A DNA stretch of 64,000 bases, taken from assembly GCF_011516635.5 (NCBI RefSeq), contig NZ_CP096255.1:2726501-2790500 (forward strand), read 5' to 3'. The DNA comes from Bradyrhizobium barranii subsp. apii. Its GTDB lineage: Bacteria; Pseudomonadota; Alphaproteobacteria; Rhizobiales; Xanthobacteraceae. Below, one piece after another: positions 45,122-53,954 of the stretch. The notes below the pieces were generated by a model that saw nothing but the letters and a program-made list of their open reading frames with translations, was not told the DNA's origin and ran no database searches. The position numbers and the translations under genes are program-made. Position 1 is the stretch's first letter; every line of letters begins with the position of its first letter.

Positions 45122-47560
45122 CTACTCGATCACGTAGCCCAGCGCGCGATAACCCGCTCGTCGCTTCGCTCCCATCCGGGCCAGAACCGGGACGGTATTA
45201 TCGACATAGTCGACGACCAAAACATCTTTCTTGCCATCATGCTGGCGATGCAGGCGGCCGACATACTGTGCCAATGTTCCCTTCCAGGCGATCGGCATCG
45301 TCAGGAACAGCGTGTCGAGTCGAGCGTCATCGAAGCCTTCACCAATGTAGCGGCCTGTTGCGAGTATCAGACGCTCATCATCATCAGGGACATTCAACAC
45401 CGTGTTGGCTGTTTTGCGATCCTTCGCGGACATGCCGCCACGCAGCACCACGAGATTTTTCACGAATGGCGAGAATCTCTGACGAAGATATTCGAGATGG
45501 TCTTTTCGTTCTGTCAGAACGATGGGCGAACGCTTGGCTTCAAGCGATTTCAATACATCATCAAAGATCAGGTCATTCCGGCCACTGTCCTGCGCCAGGG
45601 CTGCATAGATCGCCGGCATTGACGGGCGTTCGGCCAACGCCAAGGACGGCGGCAATTCAAATTTCGTCGAGCGATCGCGGGCGCGGTGACGAATGCCACG
45701 TTCGGCAGCCTGAACTCTTGCATCGACCCGATGGCGAACAGGGCCGCATTGCATGAAGATGATGGGATGATGCCCGTCCTTTCGGGCAACGGTCGCGGAC
45801 AGGCCGACGACGTATCGCGCCTTTGACCGCCGAGCGACAAGCTCAAAGCTTGCAGCGGACAGATGATGGCATTCGTCGACAATCAGATGACCGTAATCAG
45901 CAACGATATCAGCGACCTCTCCATTGCGGACGAGGCTCTGGATGAGCGCCACATCGATGACGCCGGTCGGCTTTCTTTTTCCACCCCCGATAACGCCGAT
46001 CTGTTTCGGATCGATGTTCAAAAAGGAACTCAGGCGCTCCACCCATTGAGTGAGTAGTTCCCGGCGATGAACGAGAACCAGTGCGTTGCGGGCGCGATGT
46101 GCGATGAGTGCGGCTGCGACAACCGTCTTGCCGAAGGCCGTCGTGGCGGCGAGCACGCCGCTGTCGTGGGCAACGAGAGCATCGAAAGCCCGGGATTGTG
46201 GCCCTCGCAGTCCGCCCTGGAATGAGACGCCGGCAGGCAGCGCCGTTCCATCTTCGCGATGATCGTCCAAAATGGCGACCGCCCCGTGACTCTTGATGAG
46301 TTCGACAGTTTCGTCGAAGCAGCCGCGAGGCAGAGCTACATGTCGAGGATGGAGCTCGGCGCACGAGACGATTCGAGGCTTGCCGAATGTCGGCAAACGC
46401 ATTGCTTGCGCGCGATAGAATTCCGGGTTCTGGAACGCTGCCAAGCGAACGAACTGCGCAATCAGGGCCGGCGGAAGTTCTGTCCTGTCGATGTAGATCT
46501 GATCAGCGACCACGATCCTGATCTGCTGTGGTATCGCAGCATTGATACGCCGTGGCTCACTACGGCGTGACGGCGACATCTTCCACGGCTCGTCAGCATG
46601 TTCGTCATCGACCGGCATCCGGACGCCCAACACCCGTCCTGACAGTTCCGCCTCGTTGGCGATCCCGAAGGCCGCATCAGCTGATAATCTTGGGAGAGAA
46701 GACAGATACGCCCATTGGTCGTCGTAAGGTCGCAGATCTCTGTCGACAAAAACGCTGTTGCCAACTTCGCGAGCTTTTCGTTGGAGGGGAAGTGCAATCA
46801 GATTGCCGAAGCCACCAAGTGGCATCGTATCCTGGTTGGGAAAGAACCGATCATAAGAGGAGAAGCCGATCTCGGGACGTTTCTCCATCGTCTCCGTGAT
46901 CAGGGCCGCCCCCATCTGGCGCGCGGTCCGCGCCGGGATCGGTTCGCCGAAGAATATCCAGACATGGCCGCCATTTCCCGATCGGGACCGCTCGAGAGCG
47001 GCAGCGATGCCTCTGCCGCGGCAGGTTTGCAGGAGCGCCCCGGCGTCCTCCGCCCACGCCTCCTTGTCGAAGTCTGCGGCGAGGAACCAGCATGTTTCGT
47101 CCTGGAGCAACGGGTATACACCGGCGACAAAGTCACCGGTGCGGGTATCGCCGCCACGAAGGTGCTTTTCGATGATGTCCTCGGAAGGAGGAATGAAAGC
47201 CTGATGCGGGCATTCCCCACATTTTACCTTCGGTTTCCCGCAGATTTCTTTCGCCCATTCGTTGGAACAGGCCGGCGAATAACCGGAGCGTCCAGCTTTT
47301 CTATTTTCCCATCGCACCGGGAAAACATCGGGCCGCCCGGCGAACAGGCGCCGGAACAACTCGATTTTCTCGATAGATGAGGAGTTGTTGGTAACAGAGG
47401 CATCGGCAAAAGCGTGCCGTTCGGCCGCGCGGCTACCGGAGATCAGCTTTTGCTCAAGCGCTTCCAATTCACGCTCAAGCTCCATCCGCTCTGCATTCAG
47501 ATCAGCTAACCGCCGTCGAATGCGTGCGATTTCCCCCGAAGCTTCATTCTTGTCGACCAA
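45122..47560 (-). CDS. TOTE-type primase-helicase (AEP primase domain plus SF2 helicase)
   Basis: The protein has 812 residues from a TTG start. It opens with a coiled coil (residues 8-42), then a cysteine cluster (C98, C107, C114, C117). Residues about 140-330 are an archaeo-eukaryotic-type primase domain: CWFLAADFDKEAW (D163, D165), RSRSGNGGHVWIFF (H199), with GFGNLIALPLQ after it. From about 450 comes an SF2 helicase: AATTAFGKTVVAAAL, IVDECHHLSAASF, GLSATVARKDG, GRYIGEGFDDARLD and YVGRLHRQHDGK. This architecture matches the TOTE conflict-system primase-helicases. All catalytic motifs are present. It lies within the 10.2-kb insert, so it is likely cargo. Its role in defence or mobile-element replication is inference. 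Confidence 0.85.
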   Translation of the reverse strand: MVDKNEASGEIARIRRRLADLNAERMELERELEALEQKLISGSRAAERHAFADASVTNNSSSIEKIELFRRLFAGRPDVFPVRWENRKAGRSGYSPACSNEWAKEICGKPKVKCGECPHQAFIPPSEDIIEKHLRGGDTRTGDFVAGVYPLLQDETCWFLAADFDKEAWAEDAGALLQTCRGRGIAAALERSRSGNGGHVWIFFGEPIPARTARQMGAALITETMEKRPEIGFSSYDRFFPNQDTMPLGGFGNLIALPLQRKAREVGNSVFVDRDLRPYDDQWAYLSSLPRLSADAAFGIANEAELSGRVLGVRMPVDDEHADEPWKMSPSRRSEPRRINAAIPQQIRIVVADQIYIDRTELPPALIAQFVRLAAFQNPEFYRAQAMRLPTFGKPRIVSCAELHPRHVALPRGCFDETVELIKSHGAVAILDDHREDGTALPAGVSFQGGLRGPQSRAFDALVAHDSGVLAATTAFGKTVVAAALIAHRARNALVLVHRRELLTQWVERLSSFLNIDPKQIGVIGGGKRKPTGVIDVALIQSLVRNGEVADIVADYGHLIVDECHHLSAASFELVARRSKARYVVGLSATVARKDGHHPIIFMQCGPVRHRVDARVQAAERGIRHRARDRSTKFELPPSLALAERPSMPAIYAALAQDSGRNDLIFDDVLKSLEAKRSPIVLTERKDHLEYLRQRFSPFVKNLVVLRGGMSAKDRKTANTVLNVPDDDERLILATGRYIGEGFDDARLDTLFLTMPIAWKGTLAQYVGRLHRQHDGKKDVLVVDYVDNTVPVLARMGAKRRAGYRALGYVIE

Positions 47561-47940
47561 CTTTGTAGCCTACGCCTAAATGTTCATGTCGCGCGCAAAC
47601 ATAGACCAAAGACGACCTCCGTTTAAGGCGGACTATGCGTCACGACGGCCCAAGGTGTTCGACATTATGCGGAGCAAAATCCACCAAAACCGGCGGAAAT
47701 CCAGCCTCACAGGCCAACACTCCGCATAATGCCGCTCTACGCATAATCGGTCTTGGACGAACCCGCTCCGCGGGAGGGTATCCGCGTTGAGCGTGGGGTA
47801 TCCCCCTTGAAGCCAGCCCGTGTCTCTGACCCCGACACCACCCGTACAGCGACGTAATCCATTCCATTTCAGACGCGCTTGCCCTTGGCAAGATGGTGTT
47901 GCTGCCCGCGCGCAGCGTCCCCCTTGCCAAGGAGTTCGCT
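47561..47940. other. Non-coding region with a palindromic repeat before the recombinase
   Basis: This stretch holds the second palindromic repeat and the promoter side of the recombinase. AAGGAG at about 47930 precedes the recombinase ATG. No other gene is visible. Confidence 0.5.
47664..47753. repeat. Palindromic end repeat, second copy (reverse of the left copy)
   Basis: The copy starts cgacattatgcggagc and ends gcctacgcataatcg-like (ctacgcataatcgg). Read in reverse it is related to 40237-40328 at both ends and around the internal ttatgcggagtg. The middle differs. It is the likely upstream end of the recombinase/IS91 unit. Confidence 0.6.
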
Positions 47941-48825
47941 ATGACCTCGCTTCGGTTACGCATGATGGAAGACATGCAGGTACGCAACCTGTCGCGACAC
48001 ACACAGGATTCGTATTTGCTGCAGGTTTCGCAGTTCGCCCGGCATTTCGCTAAATCGCCGGCTTTGCTAGGCCCGGAGGATATCCGAGCCTACCAGGTCT
48101 ATCTGACGAACGAGAAAAAGCTGGCGCCACGTTCGGTGCACGTGACCGTCGCAGCGCTTCGATTCCTCTACCGCGTCACGCTCGGCCTCGATTGGGATTT
48201 CGACCAGGTCATTCCGTGCCCAAAGGCGCCAAAGACACTGGCCGTCATTCTCAGCCCCGAGGAGGTGCTGCACTTCCTTGGCTGCATCGAGAGCTTCAAG
48301 CACCAGGCGATCCTGACGACATGCTATGCCGCCGGCCTGCGTATTTCCGAGGCGACCCGCCTGAAGCCTGAGGCCATCGATCGCCAGCGCATGGTGCTGC
48401 GCGTCGAACAAGGCAAGGGACAGAAGGACCGCTACGTCATGCTATCGGCCAGGTTGCTGGAGGTGCTGACGGACTATTGGCGCGCCGTGCGACCCACCGG
48501 GGGTTGGATGTTTCCCGGCGCCGTTACTGGAGAACCGATATCGACAAGCGCCGTGGATGCCACCTGCCGCAAGGCACATCGGGTGTCGAAACTCTCCAAG
48601 CCGGTGACGCCGCATTCGCTGCGGCACGCATTTGCGGTGCACCTGCTCGAAGCCGGAACCGATCTCCGCACCATCCAGCTCCTGCTCGGCCATCGCAGCC
48701 TGTCGACGACCGCCCAATATTTGCGGATCGCTACCAACAAGGTCTGCGCGGCGACGAGCCCGCTTGAACTGCTGCCGCGCCCAATCCCCAAGGCTTCCTC
48801 GCCGCCAACGCCCGAACATTTCTGA
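47941..48825 (+). CDS. Tyrosine recombinase paired with an IS91-type transposase
   Basis: The protein has 294 residues from the ATG at 47941 (MTSLRLRMMEDMQVRNLS); a GTG further upstream is less likely because the ATG has AAGGAG. Catalytic residues are AAGLRISEATRL (Arg), GKGQKDRYVML (Lys), TPHSLRHAFAV (HxxR) and LGHRSLSTTAQYL (His and Tyr). It ends 11 bases before the IS91 gene, so the pair is an operon. Such pairs are known among IS91-like elements of Proteobacteria; the recombinase may resolve or circularise the rolling-circle intermediate. Confidence 0.9.
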   Translation: MTSLRLRMMEDMQVRNLSRHTQDSYLLQVSQFARHFAKSPALLGPEDIRAYQVYLTNEKKLAPRSVHVTVAALRFLYRVTLGLDWDFDQVIPCPKAPKTLAVILSPEEVLHFLGCIESFKHQAILTTCYAAGLRISEATRLKPEAIDRQRMVLRVEQGKGQKDRYVMLSARLLEVLTDYWRAVRPTGGWMFPGAVTGEPISTSAVDATCRKAHRVSKLSKPVTPHSLRHAFAVHLLEAGTDLRTIQLLLGHRSLSTTAQYLRIATNKVCAATSPLELLPRPIPKASSPPTPEHF

Positions 48826-48836
48826 CGGCCAACCTC

Positions 48837-50042
48837 ATGGGCCGCTCAAGTCCGGAGGTCGCGGATATATTCCGTCGCTACGGTGCTGCCTGGCGAGAGC
48901 AGCACCGGGCCTCGCTATCGACCGAACGACGCGCAGCGATGACTGCCATCGAGCGCTGCCGAACGTCGGCGCTCGGAGGGCATGTCGAACAGTGTGACCG
49001 CTGTAGTGAACGACGGATCGCGTACAACAGCTGCCGTTCCCGCAGTTGCCCCAAGTGCCAGTGGCTCGCCCGAGCGGAATGGATCGAGGCTCGGCGGGAA
49101 GAGCTTCTCGATACGCAGTACTTCCATGTCGTCTTCACCGTTCCCGACGAGATCGCCGCGATTGCCTTCCAGAATGCCAGCACGGTCTACAAGATCCTGT
49201 TCCACGCAGCCGCCGAGACTTTGCGCACCATTGCTGCCGATCGGCGACATCTCGGCGCGGAGATCGGGTTTTTCGCGGTGCTTCACACCTGGGGTCAGAA
49301 TCTCAGCCATCATCCCCATCTCCACTGCGTCGTGCCCGGCGGCGGGCTGTCGCCTGACGGGAGCCGCTGGATCGCGTGTCGTCCCGGCTTCTTCCTACCA
49401 GTCGCCGTGCTCTCCCGACTCTTCCGGCGATTGTTTCTCGAAGGCCTGCAAAGAGCATTCGATGCCGGTGAGTTGCGATTCTTTTCGTCATTGGAACGGC
49501 TGCACGATCCCGTCGCATTCCGGCGCTATCTGGATCCCGCCCGCCAGGTCAACTGGGTGGTCTATGCCAAGCCACCCTTCGCGGGCGCTGAGCAGGTTCT
49601 GGAATATGTCGGACGCTATACACACCGGGTGGCAATCGCCAACAACCGGATCGTCGATATCGAGGATGGCAAGGTACGCTTCCGGTGGAAGGACTATCGC
49701 AACGAGAACCGGCAAAAGGTGATGACGCTCGACGCCGGGGAGTTCATCCGGCGTTTCCTCGTCCATGTCTTGCCCGAGGGATTTCAGCGCATCCGTTATT
49801 ACGGTTTCATGGGCAACCGCTACCGCAAGCAAAAGCTCGCCCGCTGCCGCGAACTGCTCGGAATGCAGCAGTCCGATACGCCGGTAAAACCGAAGGAAGG
49901 GCGCGATTATCGCGACAAGGTCGAGGAGCTGACCGGAGTTTCCCTGCGAGAATGTCCCTTTTGCCGTCAAGGGCAGATGGTGTGCATCGAGGTGCTCGCG
50001 CCCGTTGCGTCACACGACCCACCTCTTATGGACACTTCATGA
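48837..50042 (+). CDS. IS91-family rolling-circle transposase
   Basis: The protein has 401 residues. The N-terminus has the zinc-finger pattern CDRCSERRIAYNSCRSRSC with KC following. The HUH motif is HHPHLHCVVPGGG near residue 160 and the tyrosine motif is LEYVGRYTHRVA near 255. A C-terminal cysteine pair (CPFCRQG) is also seen. Family knowledge: IS91 transposes by a one-ended rolling-circle process that can carry adjacent DNA. It appears intact. This fits its location at the right end of a 10.2-kb insert. Confidence 0.93.
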   Translation: MGRSSPEVADIFRRYGAAWREQHRASLSTERRAAMTAIERCRTSALGGHVEQCDRCSERRIAYNSCRSRSCPKCQWLARAEWIEARREELLDTQYFHVVFTVPDEIAAIAFQNASTVYKILFHAAAETLRTIAADRRHLGAEIGFFAVLHTWGQNLSHHPHLHCVVPGGGLSPDGSRWIACRPGFFLPVAVLSRLFRRLFLEGLQRAFDAGELRFFSSLERLHDPVAFRRYLDPARQVNWVVYAKPPFAGAEQVLEYVGRYTHRVAIANNRIVDIEDGKVRFRWKDYRNENRQKVMTLDAGEFIRRFLVHVLPEGFQRIRYYGFMGNRYRKQKLARCRELLGMQQSDTPVKPKEGRDYRDKVEELTGVSLRECPFCRQGQMVCIEVLAPVASHDPPLMDTS

Positions 50043-50412
50043 CGGTCGGGCTTTTCAACTCATTGATCATCGTGCTTTCCGTCTGCCAAGGCAGACAGCA
50101 GGCGTCCTATTGTCACGCCTCCGACATCGAGCCCTCCAGGCGCTGGCGTCGCCGGTCCTTTCGTCCGGGAGACCATATCTCGATTAGAATGTTTCGCATC
50201 AAGACCGCATCCAGCATGTCCCCGAAGCCCCGGCGACGGCGCTGTCCATCGGGAAGCAGCATCCAATTTCCATAGCGGCAGCTGCGCGCTAGGCGGCTTC
50301 GTCCAACACGTTTTTAGATTACCGGCGCACTCGCAGCTGCGCACTTTGAAGTTTCGGTACCGCGCCGCCAATCTAAAAACGCTCTCTATTATGTCGTGCA
50401 CCACATAATGTC
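50043..50412. other. Right end of the insert, non-coding
   Basis: Bases 50285-50412 contain an inverted pair, cgtttttagattaccggcg and the reverse theme gccaatctaaaaacg, and finish with ctattatgtcgtgcaccacataatgtcg. The last part resembles the outer arm (cataatgtcg) of the two palindromic repeats. It is the probable terminus (ori or ter) of the IS91-like unit. Confidence 0.5.
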
Positions 50413-50577
50413 GAATTCGGCGCCGCCTGGAAGAAGACGGTTCGCGACAGCGACCGCGAATATCTCTCGGTCAAACTCGACGATCCGAGTTTCCCGGCTC
50501 CGATCTACGCCTCGCTGGTCAAGGTCGAAGGCGAGGCGGATTTCACCCTGATCTGGTCGCGCCGCAGCGGCGACTGA
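50413..50577 (+). pseudogene. DUF736 gene, 3' part
   Basis: The frame [46 protein letters not shown] continues the 5' part at 40090-40236 exactly in frame. It has no start of its own and is followed by a strong terminator, so it is the natural end of a once intact gene. Confidence 0.88.
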
Positions 50578-50591
50578 CGCCAGGGATCATC

Positions 50592-50623
50592 GGCCCCGCC
50601 TCCTCGGAGGCGGGGCCTTTTTT
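50592..50623 (+). terminator. Strong intrinsic terminator after the split DUF736 gene
   Basis: ggccccgcctcc and ggaggcggggcc form a perfect 12-bp stem with a two-base spacer and are followed by six T. It lies 15 bases after the stop. Confidence 0.9.
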
Positions 50624-51240
50624 CGTTTTCTGTGCTGCTTTTAAGAGTAAGGAGAAGAGCATTTTCTGTCTCCAACGGGAGGCGCGCAGCCGCGGATTTG
50701 CGGGACGCCTCAAGCAAGATTCGAGGCGCTGAGTCGCAAATTTATCGAGCTTTGGATGAGCCTTTGTTGGACGGATCATGAGTTCAATCGCCATCTGCGC
50801 GGCCAACTAATAGCGCCGGATTCGACTTGATAGCCGGCACCAGGGCCACGCCTCGGATGCGAAACCGAGCCGCATTCCCGGTGAGATAATCGGCTCTGGA
50901 TCGCGGGAGACTCGAGAGGTAACGCATACGTCGAAGCGTTGCCCAGGCGCCGTTTGTGCGGGTGAACAGCGCTCTGCAGCAAGGCCTGTCTCCCTCGTCT
51001 GAAGGGCACGATTCCCTGCTTATGGCGCTGCGACCTATGGCAGCCGTCCCCCATCCGAAACCCTCGCACGCTCCTTTTTTCCCCGCCGGCAAGCCGGCTC
51101 CTCGCGGCCGCTTCGCTCCAAAAAAGGAGGGCGCTCGGGTGCGCCGCTGCGCTTCGCCCCAAGGGTTCGGATGCGGGCCGGCCGCCATGACGGTCTCGCC
51201 ATCGCAGGGCATCGGCCCTGCGGCAACGAGGAGACAGACC
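50624..51240 (+). promoter_or_regulatory. Non-coding region with a DUF736-type leader
   Basis: No gene is convincing here. From about 51060 a leader of the recurring type appears in diverged form (ttttttccccgccggcaagccggc, ctcctcgcggc, then ggagg and cgctgcgcttcgcccc). The next DUF736-like gene starts at 51241. Confidence 0.4.
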
Positions 51241-51564
51241 ATGACCGCGATCGGATTCGTCACCCGCACAACTTACGGCGGCTTCAGGGGCCAGCTCAAA
51301 TTCCTGCCCGTCCGCGCCGACATCGACATCGTGCCAAACCGCGATAAGTCAGGCGATGACCCGTCAGACTTCCGCATCTTCACCCAGGGGCTCGAGGTCG
51401 GATCCGGTCGGATTTTGACCGGCGAGAGCCCCGGATCGGACTACGTCAGCCTGTCACTCGCAGCACCTGGCCTTGGGGTCCGCAAGCTCTGCGCCAACCT
51501 TGGTCGAACGGTTGGCCTTTACGCTGACGGCAGCTTCTTTCTCATCTGGAATCCTATCGACTAG
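51241..51564 (+). CDS. Divergent DUF736-family protein
   Basis: The protein has 107 residues from the ATG at 51241 (GAGGAGA upstream): MTAIGFVTRTTYGGFRGQLK, then DPSDFRIFTQGLEVGSG, SDYVSLSLAAPGLG and the end FFLIWNPID. It follows the DUF736 layout (start strand, D.R.., Y.S..., LIW end) but lacks the LDDPSF signature. A hairpin terminator follows. A frame extending upstream to 50956 is leader sequence. Confidence 0.8.
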   Translation: MTAIGFVTRTTYGGFRGQLKFLPVRADIDIVPNRDKSGDDPSDFRIFTQGLEVGSGRILTGESPGSDYVSLSLAAPGLGVRKLCANLGRTVGLYADGSFFLIWNPID

Positions 51565-51574
51565 GTCAAATGCT

Positions 51575-51605
51575 GGGCTCCCGCGCATCGCGCGGGAGCC
51601 CTTCT
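51575..51605 (+). terminator. Intrinsic terminator after the DUF736-like gene
   Basis: gggctcccgcgc and gcgcgggagccc pair around a three-base loop, followed by ttctc. It lies 11 bases after the stop. Confidence 0.85.
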
Positions 51606-51995
51606 CATGTCCCGGAAATCAGGTTTTGAATATCACCGACTAGTGTGAGAACGCTCCCAACTGGGCGCGCGTAGAAGAACGAACGCGGCTTAACAGCCTG
51701 CGGGACATCCCATTACGATCGAAGAAACGCACTTGCACGGGGCCGAATTTTGCCTGGAGCGAAGGGTCGTTCAATGGCTCTTTCTCTTCGTTCCGATGCA
51801 GAAAATCGCTCCATCGCCATTGGAATTCGCGTCAATCTATGGACAGCTGAGAGGCTAAAACTGATGGCTTGGACACGTGCCGAGCGGTCGATTTTGCTGT
51901 GTGCCTCGTGGATCGGCAGATGGGTTGCGGCAAGATGAGGAAGGGTTAGCGAGTAGCAACGAGCAGAGGTATGCGTCCGGATCCTGCACATGAGC
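51606..51995. other. Non-coding flank before an IS66
   Basis: I see no convincing gene. A short plus-strand frame at 51750-51938 and a minus-strand frame at 51713 overlap each other and lack motifs. The left border of the IS66 probably lies near 51960-51995. Confidence 0.35.
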
Positions 51996-53531
51996 TCAGG
52001 CCTTGACAGGATGCTGAGCGTTCCAAGCCCACGGCAGCAGTTCGTCCAGACGGTTGATCGGATGTCCGTCGACCATTCGCTGCAGCACGTCACGCAGGTA
52101 TGCGTAAGGCTCGACGTCATTGAGTTTGCACGTCTCGATCAGCGAACAGAGGATTGCCCATCGTTCCCCGCCGCCGTCGCTACCGGCAAAGAGATGGTTC
52201 TTGCGGCCGAGCGCCACAGGTCGGATCGCCCGCTCGACGGGGTTCGTGTCGAGTTCGATGCGGCCGTCATGGAGGAAGCGGGTCAATCCATCCCAGCGCG
52301 ACAGCGCGTACCGGATCGCTTCGGCGAGATTGCCGCGGCCGGGCAGTTGCGGGAGCTGAACCTCGAGCCAAAGGCGAAGGCTGTCAATGATCGGCTTGGC
52401 GAGTGCGCGCCGCGTGGCCAGCCGATGCGCTGGCGATTGACCACGCACCTGCGCTTCGACGGCATAGAGGCTGGCGATGCGGCGCAGGGCCTCGTGCGCG
52501 ATGGGCGTGTCCTCGGCTTGCGCAACCTCGTAGAACCTGCGCCTGGTGTGCGCCCAACATGCGGCGAGAGTGATGTTTCCGGCGCCAGTCAGCCGCTCGA
52601 ATCCAGCGTAACCGTCGACGTGCAGAACGCCCCTAAAGTGCGTCAGATGCGCTGCCGGGCGCTCCGCTTTTCCGGTCGGGCGCGAACACATAAACCGCAG
52701 CTGGCGGCTCAGGCCCAGCCCAGCTCCGTTGATCGCGGGCATACACCCACAGCCGTCCGGTTTTGGTGCGCCCGCGGCCAGGATCGAGCACCGGGATTGG
52801 AGTGTCGTCGGCAAACAGGTGATCCGACGCGAACATGTGCTCGCACAGCCGATCGTGCAGAGCCGCAAACCACCAGCACGCGCCGCCGACCCATCCGGCC
52901 AATGTCGAGCGCTCCAGTTCGACGCCATGGCGGGCAAAAATCTGCGCCTGTCGATAGAGCGGTGTGTGGTCGCAGTATTTGCTGACCAGCACCTGCGCGA
53001 GCATGGCTGGCGTGGCCAAACCGCCGGCGATCGGTCGTTCGGGCGCCGGTGCCTGGGTGATCGTTCCGCAGCTGCGGCAGGCATATTTCGGGCGGCAGAC
53101 GCGCACCACGCGCAACTGCGCGGTACCCAGTCCAGCATCTCGCTGACACTCTCACCGATCGCATGCAGCGCGCCGCCGCAGCACGCACATTTCTCGCTAT
53201 CGACGTTGAGCACGACCTCTTCGCGGGGCAGATGATCCGGCAGTGGCTTGCGCTTCGGCCGCAGTTTCTGCGTCGGCGCAGACGCCTCCACCGAGGCTTG
53301 ATCTGCCTCGACAGCCGACAGATCGACGTCCAGGTCTTCCAGTCCAAGGGCGAGTTGATCGGCGTCGAGACGCTCGGAACGTCGTCCAAATTGTGCACGC
53401 TGAAGCTGTTTGATGATTGCCTGGAGACGCTGGATCTCGCTGTTCCGATGCGTGATGACCGAAGCAATGTCGCGCACCAGGCGATGCAGAAGCGCAGTAT
53501 CCGACGGCAGATTGTCGAGATCGAGCTGCAT
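51996..53531 (-). pseudogene. tnpC: IS66-family TnpC transposase with two compensating frameshifts
   Basis: The outer parts are in one frame (start MQLDLDNLPSD with a coiled coil; end FLHDGRIELDTNPVERAIRP). The middle is shifted: near 53129 a base is missing after EMLDWVP (the true continuation AQLRVVRVCRPKYACRSCG is in another frame), and near 52670 an extra A in a run of four restores the frame before AERPAAHLTHFRG. The shifted stretch of about 150 codons would be garbled (RSCAWCASAARN), so the transposase is inactive unless these are sequencing errors. The family is distinct from the IS66 at 17616. Confidence 0.85.
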
Positions 53532-53600
53532 GACCGATTCTACTCGGACACGCTGATTCGACGAAGCAACTTCGCTATATTCTATGCGTGTTTTTGCGAT

Positions 53601-53954
53601 TCAACCCGCGATGACCGGGCGCCAACGACGCTCGGGTGTGCGCCAATCGATGCCTTCGATCAGCATGGCAAGCTGCGCCGGGGACAGCGTCACCGTGCCG
53701 CCCGGATCGCTCATTCTCGGCCAGATGAAGCCGCCTTGGTCGAGCCTTTTGCTGAACAGACAAAGGCCGTTGCCGTCCCAGAACAGGATCTTAAGCGTGC
53801 TTGCCTTCTTGCCTCGGAAGGCAAACAGGTGGCCGGAGAATGGGTCCTTCTTGAGGTGTTCCTGAACGAGAGCGGCGAGGCCATCCAGGCCCTTCCGCAT
53901 GTCGGTATATCCCAAAGCCAAATGCACTTTCACGCCGGCCGGCACGATCATCAT
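53601..53954 (-). CDS. tnpB: IS66 accessory protein TnpB
   Basis: The protein has 117 residues: MMIVPAGVKVHLALGYTDMRKG, HLFAFRGKKASTLKILFWDGNG and the end LIEGIDWRTPERRW. It is the standard IS66 Orf2 protein. It overlaps the tnpA stop by four bases. Confidence 0.92.
   Translation of the reverse strand: MMIVPAGVKVHLALGYTDMRKGLDGLAALVQEHLKKDPFSGHLFAFRGKKASTLKILFWDGNGLCLFSKRLDQGGFIWPRMSDPGGTVTLSPAQLAMLIEGIDWRTPERRWRPVIAG

Larger units (their letters stand above)
40237..50412. mobile_element. 10.2-kb insert splitting a DUF736 gene
   Basis: The left border is gcgacc|gattatgcgg; the right border is cataatgtc|gaattc. Removing this segment rejoins DUF736 as [13 protein letters not shown]. It contains a DUF736 gene on each strand, the RIT recombinase trio, a TOTE-type primase-helicase and the tyrosine recombinase/IS91 pair. 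Related palindromic sequences with the attatgcgg...ccgcataat theme lie at its left end and near 47.7 kb, with a shorter, diverged form at its right end. This suggests movement by the recombinase/IS91 unit with adjacent DNA. Confidence 0.7.

Noticed and set aside
50956-51240. N-terminal extension of the DUF736-like protein
   Set aside because: The family starts with M.. IG.... at 51241, and the upstream sequence matches the recurring non-coding leader.
40379-51564. DUF736 cluster as a phage structural module
   Set aside because: No other phage genes are present. The genes are scattered on both strands with recombinases and fit rhizobial plasmid or island biology better.
51713-52120. Minus-strand frame of 135 codons next to the IS66
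   Set aside because: It overlaps the 3' end of the transposase in another frame and has no protein-like pattern.
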